Positions 7,545 to 14,297 of a stretch of DNA of 33,065 nt are shown in pieces (position 1 is the first letter of the stretch; every line of letters begins with the position of its first letter). The position numbers were made by a program, and so were the translations under genes. The notes under the pieces are model-generated. The model was given only the letters and a program-made list of their open reading frames with translations, was not told the origin of the DNA and made no database searches. Source of the DNA: Gammaproteobacteria bacterium (GTDB lineage: Bacteria; Pseudomonadota; Gammaproteobacteria; Acidiferrobacterales; SPGG2); NCBI GenBank assembly GCA_029861845.1, contig JAOTYM010000043.1, forward strand, positions 1 to 33,065, in the 5' to 3' direction.

Positions 7545-10103
7545 TTACGGGATCTCTTCCCCGAAACCGTCTTCATGTACCAGCTCGACCGATGCGATCT
7601 TTCCAGGTCCGTGACATACGGCACAGGACTCGACTACGCTGTTCAATGCATTCTGGGTTGCCGTAAAGAACGCCCCGTTAAGCTCCATGTGCGACTGCGC
7701 CACCTCGCTGTCGTGGCACGACGAGCACACCGCCGCCGTCGGCGTGATGTTCTCATCGTCATTCGGGTCGGTCGCCGCACCTGTGGAAGCATTTGTCGTG
7801 ACGGTGCTCGCCAGGATGCCGTTCTGCGTCGGCAGCTCCCATGTGCCTTCTAGCTTATATGTTCCGGACAAGTGACAGCTCTCGCATTCGGCCAGGACAC
7901 CGGGGAAGCGCACATGGCTGAAGTCGTGCTCGCAATCATTCGGGGGCGCGACCGGGTTGAACCAGTCACACGGCGAGCCGGGGAATCCCCAAACGACCAG
8001 GCCCTGGTTGCGGAAGCCATGAGCGATCGTACCATCGAAGTTCTCGACCGATGCTGCGTGTACGCCATGGATCAAGCGCTTGAAGTCGATCGCTTCCTCG
8101 GCCTTACCATCGGCAGTGCCGACACCCCCGGCGGGACGCCGGCCGATGTCGGTCGCATTGGGATTGTGGCACATAACACACAGCCTGGGTTCGTCATTGC
8201 GATTGCCGCCATGCAGGCTCAAGAGATCATGGCAATTTTGGCACTTGGCGATATCCACCACATCCCGGCGCGCAACCAGACTGGTGCCGCTGATAAGCCA
8301 GTCTTTCACCACGCTCTTGACCGGAACCTCGTCGTCAAAGCTGGTATCGCCATCAAAGTCGGCGGCCACATGGCCTTCGAAGCCAACCCGACCCGTGCCC
8401 GCTGCGGACGCCGGCAGAGGCGTCTGCTTGGTGAGGGTGTAGACACCCGAAGCGACCGTACACGTCCAGTCCGCGATCGGCGTGCCGTCGCACGCATCTA
8501 TCGGGTTGATGGATAGGGGTAGCGCCGCAGTGGTCTGAAAATTTGGAAAACCAGTGTTAGTTGCGCCCTCCGTATTATTGAAGTCGGCCAGGACGATGTT
8601 GGGATCGAGCGGACTGACGGTATTTGGACCCCAGCCGATGATCACGGCCAAACGTGTGCCTCCGCCCGTAAATGGGTCATTGGCCACGATATCGTATGGT
8701 GCATCACTGTTCGTGGGATCAGTCACCGAGATTTGGATCACCGGTGTGGCACCGCCCGTCACGTCGACGATGTTGAATTCAAATTTGGCCGCTTCGGCCC
8801 TTTCGGGAATGATGTGCGTCTTGTCGACGGCGCCGGGCAAGCCCGGCCCGGAGCCTGCGTCGTGACATGTCAGACACTCGGCATCCGATCGCGGTCCGCC
8901 CGAATGCGGCACCATGCGATTGGGATCCGGGTCGGGCGGTACAACAAAACTAATGTTGTCATGGCACGAGCCGCAGGCCGCTTGGGTCGGCGTTTGAAAG
9001 TCGTTGGCCTGCGGCGTCTCGTTGTCTTCCGGATCGTGGCATTTGGCGCAGCTTGCGACAACAGTGCTCTTAGCGGCGCTTCTCACATCCGCAGGAAAAT
9101 GGACGTCGGAGAAGTCATGCGGGGTGTTGCGATATCCCCAAATGACATACGGTATTTCATCGCCGTTATTGGCCGTCTGATCCGGTCCCAAGTTGACACT
9201 CGGCAACTCTGCACCGTAGTGGATCTTGTGGATCATTTCCTTGAAATCCACCGTGCGGCCGCTGTTCGGGTCTGTGCTCCCCGGGTTGTGGCAGGTGATG
9301 CAGTACTTCGTGTCCACCCGGCCACCCCCGTGCACGGCGAGCTTGCCGTGGCAGTTGTTGCAGTTGGCCGTCTTGACGATGTCGCGGTTGAAATCCGGAT
9401 CGTTCGGGTCGGCCGGCGGTGCCCCCGTGTTGGGTATAAAGTCATAGGTCTTGTTGGTCGCTGGCAGATTACGCGCCTCAAGGCCGACGCGGTGGGTGAG
9501 ATTCGGGACATACGATAGATCCAGATTGTTGCCGGCGGCATCCTTACAGCCGGCGCCACTGGTGACCAGATTGTTCGGACAGCTGGCCCCATTATTGGCC
9601 ACGATGTCATCCCGGATGTCGAAGGTGCAGGTATACTGGCCGATACTGGCGTTGATCAGCGTTAGCGTGGCGCAGTTGCGCCGACTTCCCTGCACCGCGC
9701 CGTTCAGCAGCGCTGGTGTCCCGCCCGGACCCGTCCCCGGATCAGTGGCTTTGGGTATTGCGCCGGAGAGGACATAGTTTTGCCACTGGCTGGCCGTCGC
9801 GCCCGGCGGAATCAGCTTGGCTATGGTGTACCGCAGGTTTGAGGCGCTGAGGTCGGTGAGGGGCGTGCCGTCTTGGTCCGTAACCGTCAAAGTCACCACC
9901 GGTGGGCTCTGCATCGATACACCTTGTATCGTTATGTTGAGCGCATCGATCGGGACAGCGGACCCTCCAGGCGGTCCGGCCGGGCCTTGCGCACCGGGCG
10001 CGCCGTCGTCGCCATCGCTGCCACAACCGCTTAGCCCGAAGAGCAACACGGCGGCGACCAAGAACCTGATGGGATTAGGAAGACTACTGGTTATGTGATT
10101 CAC
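7545..10103 (-). CDS. mtrC: OmcA/MtrC-family decaheme outer-surface lipoprotein cytochrome
   Basis: The 852-residue protein has a lipoprotein signal (LSGC, acyl Cys at residue 27). A short collagen-like stretch (GAPGAQGPAGPPG) follows, then a beta domain. A pentaheme domain spans roughly residues 247-412 (CNNCH, CITCH, CAKCH, CGSCH, CLTCH). A second beta domain and a second pentaheme domain follow at about 620-830 (CQNCH, CVMCH, CESCH, CSSCH, CAVCH). This four-domain layout is that of MtrC/OmcA, which sits on the cell surface and delivers electrons to minerals, flavins or electrodes. Cysteine pairs in both beta domains may form disulfides. The start is GTG at 10103, with AAGGAGAG about 5 bases upstream. 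It is the first gene of the minus-strand Mtr series and faces the FNR-box region. Confidence 0.94.
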   Translation of the reverse strand: MNHITSSLPNPIRFLVAAVLLFGLSGCGSDGDDGAPGAQGPAGPPGGSAVPIDALNITIQGVSMQSPPVVTLTVTDQDGTPLTDLSASNLRYTIAKLIPPGATASQWQNYVLSGAIPKATDPGTGPGGTPALLNGAVQGSRRNCATLTLINASIGQYTCTFDIRDDIVANNGASCPNNLVTSGAGCKDAAGNNLDLSYVPNLTHRVGLEARNLPATNKTYDFIPNTGAPPADPNDPDFNRDIVKTANCNNCHGKLAVHGGGRVDTKYCITCHNPGSTDPNSGRTVDFKEMIHKIHYGAELPSVNLGPDQTANNGDEIPYVIWGYRNTPHDFSDVHFPADVRSAAKSTVVASCAKCHDPEDNETPQANDFQTPTQAACGSCHDNISFVVPPDPDPNRMVPHSGGPRSDAECLTCHDAGSGPGLPGAVDKTHIIPERAEAAKFEFNIVDVTGGATPVIQISVTDPTNSDAPYDIVANDPFTGGGTRLAVIIGWGPNTVSPLDPNIVLADFNNTEGATNTGFPNFQTTAALPLSINPIDACDGTPIADWTCTVASGVYTLTKQTPLPASAAGTGRVGFEGHVAADFDGDTSFDDEVPVKSVVKDWLISGTSLVARRDVVDIAKCQNCHDLLSLHGGNRNDEPRLCVMCHNPNATDIGRRPAGGVGTADGKAEEAIDFKRLIHGVHAASVENFDGTIAHGFRNQGLVVWGFPGSPCDWFNPVAPPNDCEHDFSHVRFPGVLAECESCHLSGTYKLEGTWELPTQNGILASTVTTNASTGAATDPNDDENITPTAAVCSSCHDSEVAQSHMELNGAFFTATQNALNSVVESCAVCHGPGKIASVELVHEDGFGEEIP

Positions 10104-10183
10104 GTCACTCTCCTTGCCCCCCGGCGAACCACGGAGGAGTATAATATTTTGCCATCCATACTGAGTTGCACTTCCCTAAGATA

Positions 10184-10213
10184 TGTATAGGTGAAAATGC
10201 CATTTGATTCCAA
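10184..10213 (-). promoter_or_regulatory. Possible mtrC core promoter
   Basis: On the minus strand TTGGAA (10213-10208) and TATACA (10189-10184) are separated by 18 bases and would start transcription near 10177. The two FNR boxes would then centre near -52 and -82. The -82 position is a known class I spacing, but -52 is not canonical, so the promoter assignment is tentative. Confidence 0.3.
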
Positions 10214-10222
10214 TACAGGTCA

Positions 10223-10236
10223 TTGATCTGAATCAA
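10223..10236. promoter_or_regulatory. FNR box, perfect consensus (proximal to mtrC)
   Basis: TTGATCTGAATCAA matches the FNR consensus TTGAT-N4-ATCAA at all ten specified bases. It lies 120 bp upstream of the mtrC start and 30 bp centre-to-centre from the next box, about three helical turns, so two dimers could bind on the same DNA face. Confidence 0.75.
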
Positions 10237-10252
10237 TAAGCTGCCGAGGTAA

Positions 10253-10266
10253 TTGATCCAGATCAA
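10253..10266. promoter_or_regulatory. FNR box, perfect consensus (second)
   Basis: TTGATCCAGATCAA is a second perfect TTGAT-N4-ATCAA site in the mtrC / diheme cytochrome intergenic region. It lies exactly 100 bp from the third, FNR/DNR-like site at 10353. Confidence 0.75.
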
Positions 10267-10352
10267 AGGAACTGCTATCCGCGCTCGACTCCAACCCGTT
10301 ACCCGAAAACGTGCTCCCAAGTTAGTGAGCCCGAACAATTTCTGCCTTGATT

Positions 10353-10366
10353 TTGACCTAGGTCAA
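10353..10366 (+). promoter_or_regulatory. FNR/DNR-like box of the diheme cytochrome gene
   Basis: TTGACCTAGGTCAA is a perfect palindrome of the TTGAC-N4-GTCAA form seen for some FNR/DNR-type regulators. With the -10 at 10387-10392 it centres at about -41, the class II activator position, for rightward transcription of the gene at 10474. Confidence 0.7.
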
Positions 10367-10386
10367 GGCTATTTAGCTGGTATGTT

Positions 10387-10392
10387 TATAAT
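10387..10392 (+). promoter_or_regulatory. -10 element TATAAT of the diheme cytochrome gene
   Basis: A perfect TATAAT lies 20 bases downstream of the FNR/DNR-like box. Transcription would start near 10399-10401, leaving a leader of about 75 bases. No good -35 is present, because the activator site takes that position. Confidence 0.65.
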
Positions 10393-10473
10393 AGGGTCTG
10401 TATTTGCGATGCACACTTCGCCCATCCGAGCTGTGGCGCTTAAGCATTCGGTGATCATCTAGGAGATGAAGCA

Positions 10474-11040
10474 ATGAGAAAAAGCCCTATTAGATATGCG
10501 TTATTGCTCTGCGGCCTGGTATACAGCACAGCGGCAATATGCGCTAGCGAATTGGTCCAACAGTGCGTCGCCTGCCATGGTGAGGATGGTGTGAGTATCG
10601 TTCCCAGTGCACCGGTGATCGCTGGCTACTCCAAGCAATACATAATCGATTCAATGATTAACTACAAACTTGACGAGCGTCCTTCGGCTACCATGGGCCT
10701 TTTTGCCAAAAACCTGAAAGATGATGAAATCGAAACGATAGCGGAATTTTTCGCTATGAAGACGTTTGTTCCTCGTAAACAAGAATTCGATGCGGAGAAA
10801 GCAAAGCTAGGCGAAAAGATTCATGCCCGCCACTGTTACAAATGTCACGAAGATGGTGGCAGCTCGCCCGACGACGATGCAGGCATACTGGCCGGACAGT
10901 GGGCGCCGTATTTGCAGCTCACGTTCGAGCAGTACCAATCAGGCAAGCGCCCGATGCCAGAGAACATGAAGCGTAAAATGGAGAAACTAAGTCAGGCGGA
11001 TATTAAAGCGCTACTTGATTACTACGCCAGTTTGCAATAA
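10474..11040 (+). CDS. Diheme c4-type cytochrome, FccA-like
   Basis: The 188-residue exported cytochrome has a signal peptide ending near ICA and two CxxCH motifs (CVACH near residue 31, CYKCH in the second domain). The second domain resembles the cytochrome subunit of flavocytochrome c sulfide dehydrogenase (FccA): 'VPRKQEFD', 'GEKIHARHCYKCH' and 'ILAGQWAPYLQ' follow that family closely from memory. No FccB flavoprotein is adjacent, so sulfide oxidation is not supported. Its promoter is divergent from mtrC and carries an FNR/DNR-like box, so I infer a periplasmic shuttle for the Mtr pathway. AGGAG lies about 8 bases before the ATG. It is the only plus-strand gene of the electron-transfer island. 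Confidence 0.88.
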   Translation: MRKSPIRYALLLCGLVYSTAAICASELVQQCVACHGEDGVSIVPSAPVIAGYSKQYIIDSMINYKLDERPSATMGLFAKNLKDDEIETIAEFFAMKTFVPRKQEFDAEKAKLGEKIHARHCYKCHEDGGSSPDDDAGILAGQWAPYLQLTFEQYQSGKRPMPENMKRKMEKLSQADIKALLDYYASLQ

Positions 11041-11070
11041 CGCCGTTCGATGCTCATCGCCTGGCGCTGG

Positions 11071-11418
11071 TCAAGCCCATGAAGGCGTCGACTCGAGGAA
11101 GTGCCGCAATTCGCCGCCCTCGATGTAGGAAATAAGGTTTGGGAAAACCGGCTGGTCCCAGGCGGTGCAGCCGATCAGCGTCAAGTTTTTTAGATAAAGG
11201 GTACGCATGTCGAGCGTCATCACGGCGAGCGTGAGCAGAAGGTGGGCGAGCCTCCACATTGGGGCCCAGCGTCTGACGTATCTCTCTTCTGCTAACGGCA
11301 GTTCGTCCATTTGAACATGTAGTTTGTTCTTACCTTGCTTGCGGTCTTTGTACTCCCGGCGGAACCACAGCGCCGTGTGCGTCCAGAAGAAAGCCAACAC
11401 TGATGCCAAAAGTTCAAT
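11071..11418 (-). pseudogene. Chimeric pseudogene: cbcL-like fragment joined to alcohol dehydrogenase tail
   Basis: On the minus strand the first part (11418-11214) encodes the same membrane segment as the cbcL-like gene (FFWTHTALWFRREYKDRKQG and onward to LLLTLAVMTL). The frame then switches abruptly to 'DMRTLYLKNLTLIG ... NLISYIEGGELRHFLE'. That matches the C-terminal part of zinc-type alcohol dehydrogenases, such as 'DLRTLYLRDLELWG ... NLVGYIERGEVRPLL' in the gene at 22370. It soon stops. It has neither heme motifs nor catalytic residues and cannot be a working enzyme. It records a rearrangement that fused pieces of two unrelated genes. Confidence 0.8.
11214..11418 (-). repeat. Direct repeat copy 2 (in the chimeric pseudogene)
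   Basis: This is the near-identical copy of 2571-2775: 205 bases, no gaps, 11 mismatches. The homology breaks at the dehydrogenase fragment on one side and at an inverted repeat (11419-11453) on the other. Confidence 0.9.
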
Positions 11419-11453
11419 ACGATGTTTGGGTAACCACTGGCTGTAAACATCGT
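11419..11453. repeat. Inverted repeat abutting the duplicated segment
   Basis: ACGATGTTT (11419-11427) and AAACATCGT (11445-11453) are perfect 9-base arms around a 17-base spacer. The left arm begins where similarity to the cbcL-like gene ends. No T-run follows, so a terminator is unlikely. It could mark an excision or recombination site, or be chance. The rest up to 11558 holds nothing I recognise. Confidence 0.4.
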
Positions 11454-11558
11454 TGCTTTCATGTTTTACCCCCTCTCAGGGCCGCCCCCCAGCCGCTTTA
11501 GCCACAAATCCAAAGATCCTAAACATGACAAACCCGATCCGGCTTGCCAGCCCTTGGT

Positions 11559-12074
11559 TTAGCGAAAACGATAGACAACGCCGGCCGAGAATAAATCGAC
11601 ATCTCCGTCACTGACATCGCTAAAACATTCCCATTCGACGCGCACGCCCCAATTTTCGAAGGTATATTCGCCGCCGACACCGAACGTCAGATCTGTGCCC
11701 TCATCGACGGTGCGACTAAGAAAATCGATGCTCCAATCGAAGAAACCGGCCTTAGCAAAAACCGAACCGTTATCACCGATAGGCAATATGCCGACAACCC
11801 CGTAGGCCAAGCCCCACTGCTCGAGCGCATTCGGGAGACCGAGGGAATCGAACTCGCCGAGATCGACAAGGGCGGCTTCTACGGCTACGTTCTTGGTAAA
11901 CCGGTAGCCGCCAAATACTTTAAGGCTACTGCCTGTTTGATCTAACACGTCATCGTCTGAGCTGCCGAGGCTACCGCCGACATACCACTCGCCCTCTTGG
12001 GCACCTGCAAGTGGGGCGGTCGTGACAACGATGAGTAGAATAATCGCGGCGGAAAGAGAGTGTCTGATATTCAT
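11559..12074 (-). CDS. Small outer-membrane beta-barrel protein, paralog B
   Basis: The 171-residue protein has a signal peptide (hydrophobic core, cleavage after AGA or AQ) and then an OmpA/opacity-type eight-strand barrel pattern: 'EWYVGGSLGSSDDD', 'KVFGGYRF', 'VFAKAGFFDWS', 'TFGVGGEYTF', ending in the aromatic strand 'SAGVVYRFR'. I chose the ATG at 12074 because AAGGAGC lies about 9 bases upstream; the longer frame from 12116 would overlap the previous gene and add a charged leader. It is a tandem paralog of the gene at 12113-12661. Porin, adhesion or envelope roles cannot be told apart from sequence. Confidence 0.82.
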   Translation of the reverse strand: MNIRHSLSAAIILLIVVTTAPLAGAQEGEWYVGGSLGSSDDDVLDQTGSSLKVFGGYRFTKNVAVEAALVDLGEFDSLGLPNALEQWGLAYGVVGILPIGDNGSVFAKAGFFDWSIDFLSRTVDEGTDLTFGVGGEYTFENWGVRVEWECFSDVSDGDVDLFSAGVVYRFR

Positions 12075-12112
12075 CTGTCGTTGCTCCTTTCTGTCTCGTC
12101 GAGTCGTTTCAA

Positions 12113-12661
12113 TCAAAACTTGTACATCATGCCAAGCGACCCAAGATCAACATCGCCGTCACCGACATCAAGAAACCGTTCCCACTCAAGTCGCGCGCTC
12201 CACCTTCTAGTGAAATGAATATGCGTCCCAACTCCGTACGTGAGGTCGATACCGTCGTCGGTCATACTGTCAAACTCGTCGCAGACTGTAGATCCCAAAA
12301 TGTTCCAGCACTGGAATTCTTCAACCGTTACCGACCAGATAAAGAACCCACCCTTGGCAAAAAGCTCAAAGTGATTACCGGCCGGCAACGTACCGCGGAC
12401 CTCCCATGCAGTGCCTTGTCTGGTGAACGCTTCGGCACCAAACTCGCCAAGCTGGACCACGGCGACTTCTAGTGCCAAACGTTTGTTGAGTCGGTAGCCG
12501 CCAAACACTTTAAAGCCGTTCTCCCCCTCGCCGAGACCCTTGTTATCAGAACTGCCGGAACCACCGCCGACATACCAGCCGTTATCCTGCGCATGTACAG
12601 GCGGAGTAGTGGCCCCAAGTAAGAAGACTGCAACTATCAAAAGCCAATGCGCGTTTTTCAT
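12113..12661 (-). CDS. Small outer-membrane beta-barrel protein, paralog A
   Basis: This 182-residue exported barrel protein (signal cleavage near VHAQ) shares most of its motifs with the next gene: 'GWYVGGGSGSSD', 'KVFGGYRL', 'LFAKGGFFIWS', 'DLTYGVG', 'RLEWERFLDVGDGDVDL', ending 'GMMYKF'. An inserted loop with two cysteines (CWNILGSTVC) is absent from paralog B and may form a disulfide at the periplasmic or cell surface. The two genes are 38 bp apart and probably co-transcribed. The closest general family is the OmpA-like transmembrane/opacity domain, and no function is known. Confidence 0.82.
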   Translation of the reverse strand: MKNAHWLLIVAVFLLGATTPPVHAQDNGWYVGGGSGSSDNKGLGEGENGFKVFGGYRLNKRLALEVAVVQLGEFGAEAFTRQGTAWEVRGTLPAGNHFELFAKGGFFIWSVTVEEFQCWNILGSTVCDEFDSMTDDGIDLTYGVGTHIHFTRRWSARLEWERFLDVGDGDVDLGSLGMMYKF

Positions 12662-12782
12662 GGTTCACCTCCCATCGTCTGTATTGTCCGACGATCGACA
12701 CGATGCGCTTGGGGATTTCGTGCTGACAACGCACATTTAAGCCAGTTGGCAAAGCGAATTCCTATACAATCTGAAGAATGCT

Positions 12783-12802
12783 GGTAGATTTCGAAATCTA
12801 CC
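12783..12802. promoter_or_regulatory. Perfect 20-bp palindrome upstream of the barrel genes
   Basis: GGTAGATTTCGAAATCTACC is fully self-complementary with no spacer. It lies about 120 bp upstream of the first barrel gene and about 65 bp after the AraC-type gene on the same strand. No T-run follows on either strand, which favours a dimeric operator over a terminator, although a cruciform or 3'-end hairpin is possible. Confidence 0.5.
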
Positions 12803-12868
12803 TGCTTTCATTGAATTGTTAGGAATAGGGGATTGAGAGTACTTATCAGCTGGCAAAGCGCGCCAAAA

Positions 12869-13969
12869 TCACGCGGTGTCAGCGGATTGTGGGTTCGACG
12901 CAGGTGACGCCTTAGATCTCCGGTACTCGGTTGGCGTGACACCGTGAATTTCTTTGAATGCCTTGTTGAACGGTCGTAACGTGCGATAGCCGACATCCAT
13001 GGCAATTGTCAGCACCGGCAGGCGGCGACTGTCTGCGTGTACCAGCCGTTTGGCAGCTTCCGCGATGCGGTACTGATTGAGGAAGTCATTGAAGTTCCTA
13101 TAGCCGAGGAAGGCATTAATAAGCTGCCTGAGTTTGTATTCGTGCTGGCCTAGTTTCTCGGCCAGCTTGCATATGGTTAGATCTCCCTCGATGAATACGT
13201 GCTCCTCTTCCATTAGTCGCTGCAAATCTTTAATGTCTTTAGACCTGTCATCATTCGAAACATCAGAAACGCGGCTTTTACGGGCGACAGCGGGCAAAAA
13301 CCCGGCATGAAGAGTTAACAATCGTACGTTAAAGATGAACACGATGATGAAGATGATGGCGGCGTTAAGCGTTTGCACGCTGATTGGTGCCGGTCTGCCT
13401 GATCCGGCGATAACGAGCGTGCCGGCGGCAATAACGATCATGTAGATCCCTGTTGTTGCCAGCATTTCAAAACGAAACCGTCGCCGACCTTCCACCAGAT
13501 CTGTACGCCAGTCCTTTATTGTGTAAAACAGACCTAAAAAAACAAACGTCAATACGAGCGACTGTGGAATTAGCACTTTCACATGATCGGCGAGCCCCCG
13601 ATCTGTCGCTTGGACACCAGTATTGTTGACCTCCTTTAGCAACTCCATTCCAACATCGATAGCTACGACGATGAACAGGATGAATACGTGGTGCGACCGG
13701 AAACGGAATGAGTCTTCAAATAAGGATTTCGCTAGAAGCCAAAAGAGCACGGGGGCGGCGCCAGCGCCCGCAACCAACGGGTAACTCCACGCACCCCATT
13801 GCCAATATCTAACGGCGGGGGTGGCAAGAAGATAACAGATGATGGATAGCGCGAAAGGCGCAGCAAGTATGCCGCCAAGTTTGTCGCGATGATCCTTCAA
13901 TAAAAGTACGGCAATCAAAGCAAGCTGGGTGATGGCTGCGAATCGCAAAATGAGGTCTACAGTATGCAT
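12869..13969 (-). CDS. Membrane-anchored AraC-family transcriptional regulator
   Basis: The N-terminal half holds about six to seven hydrophobic helices ('LILRFAAITQLALIAVLLL', 'VFILFIVVAIDVGM', 'TLNAAIIFIIVFIFNV' and others). The last 100 residues form an AraC-type double helix-turn-helix: 'LTICKLAEKLGQHEYKLRQL' is the first recognition unit, and 'TIAMDVGYRTLRPFNKAFKEIHGVTPTEYR' is the family signature. Such proteins sense an envelope or membrane signal while binding DNA. I chose the ATG at 13969 (366 residues, usual for the type); an in-frame start at 14086 would add a polar leader. The tandem outer-membrane barrel genes lie directly downstream and are plausible targets. The inducer is unknown. 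Confidence 0.85.
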   Translation of the reverse strand: MHTVDLILRFAAITQLALIAVLLLKDHRDKLGGILAAPFALSIICYLLATPAVRYWQWGAWSYPLVAGAGAAPVLFWLLAKSLFEDSFRFRSHHVFILFIVVAIDVGMELLKEVNNTGVQATDRGLADHVKVLIPQSLVLTFVFLGLFYTIKDWRTDLVEGRRRFRFEMLATTGIYMIVIAAGTLVIAGSGRPAPISVQTLNAAIIFIIVFIFNVRLLTLHAGFLPAVARKSRVSDVSNDDRSKDIKDLQRLMEEEHVFIEGDLTICKLAEKLGQHEYKLRQLINAFLGYRNFNDFLNQYRIAEAAKRLVHADSRRLPVLTIAMDVGYRTLRPFNKAFKEIHGVTPTEYRRSKASPASNPQSADTA

Positions 13970-14297
13970 TGCGTGCTCTCTGGTTGAATTCCATAGCGCA
14001 TCGAACACACGACGCGATAGCAGCGGCATTCCATGCCTGTATGAGCGATCCAAAGACAGGAGGGAAGACCCCCCAGAAAGCAGCAAGGACTGCCAATGGC
14101 GAATTGTTGGCGGTTAGTTTTTGGCGTGGGCAAAACAAGGGGCTTAGCAGTATCGCAAGCCGACTGCACGTCCATCACCTGCCATCGTCGACATTACACC
14201 ACCGCATCTGGGCAGGGGCAAGAAATCTGTCAAATAAACAAGGACTTTTCGCGTGTCTCTGGAACAGTAGACTCGGGCAAAGGTGCGACAGTCTTGG
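13970..14297. other. Intergenic region upstream of the AraC-type regulator
   Basis: This stretch of about 330 bp lies between the end of the exported protein gene and the regulator start. It should hold the regulator's promoter, but I found no convincing -35/-10 pair, operator palindrome or terminator. Open frames within it have no protein-like motifs. Confidence 0.4.

Noticed and set aside
7872-9518. Plus-strand frames of 214 and 261 codons opposite mtrC
   Set aside because: Both lie antisense to a clear decaheme lipoprotein and resemble no protein family.
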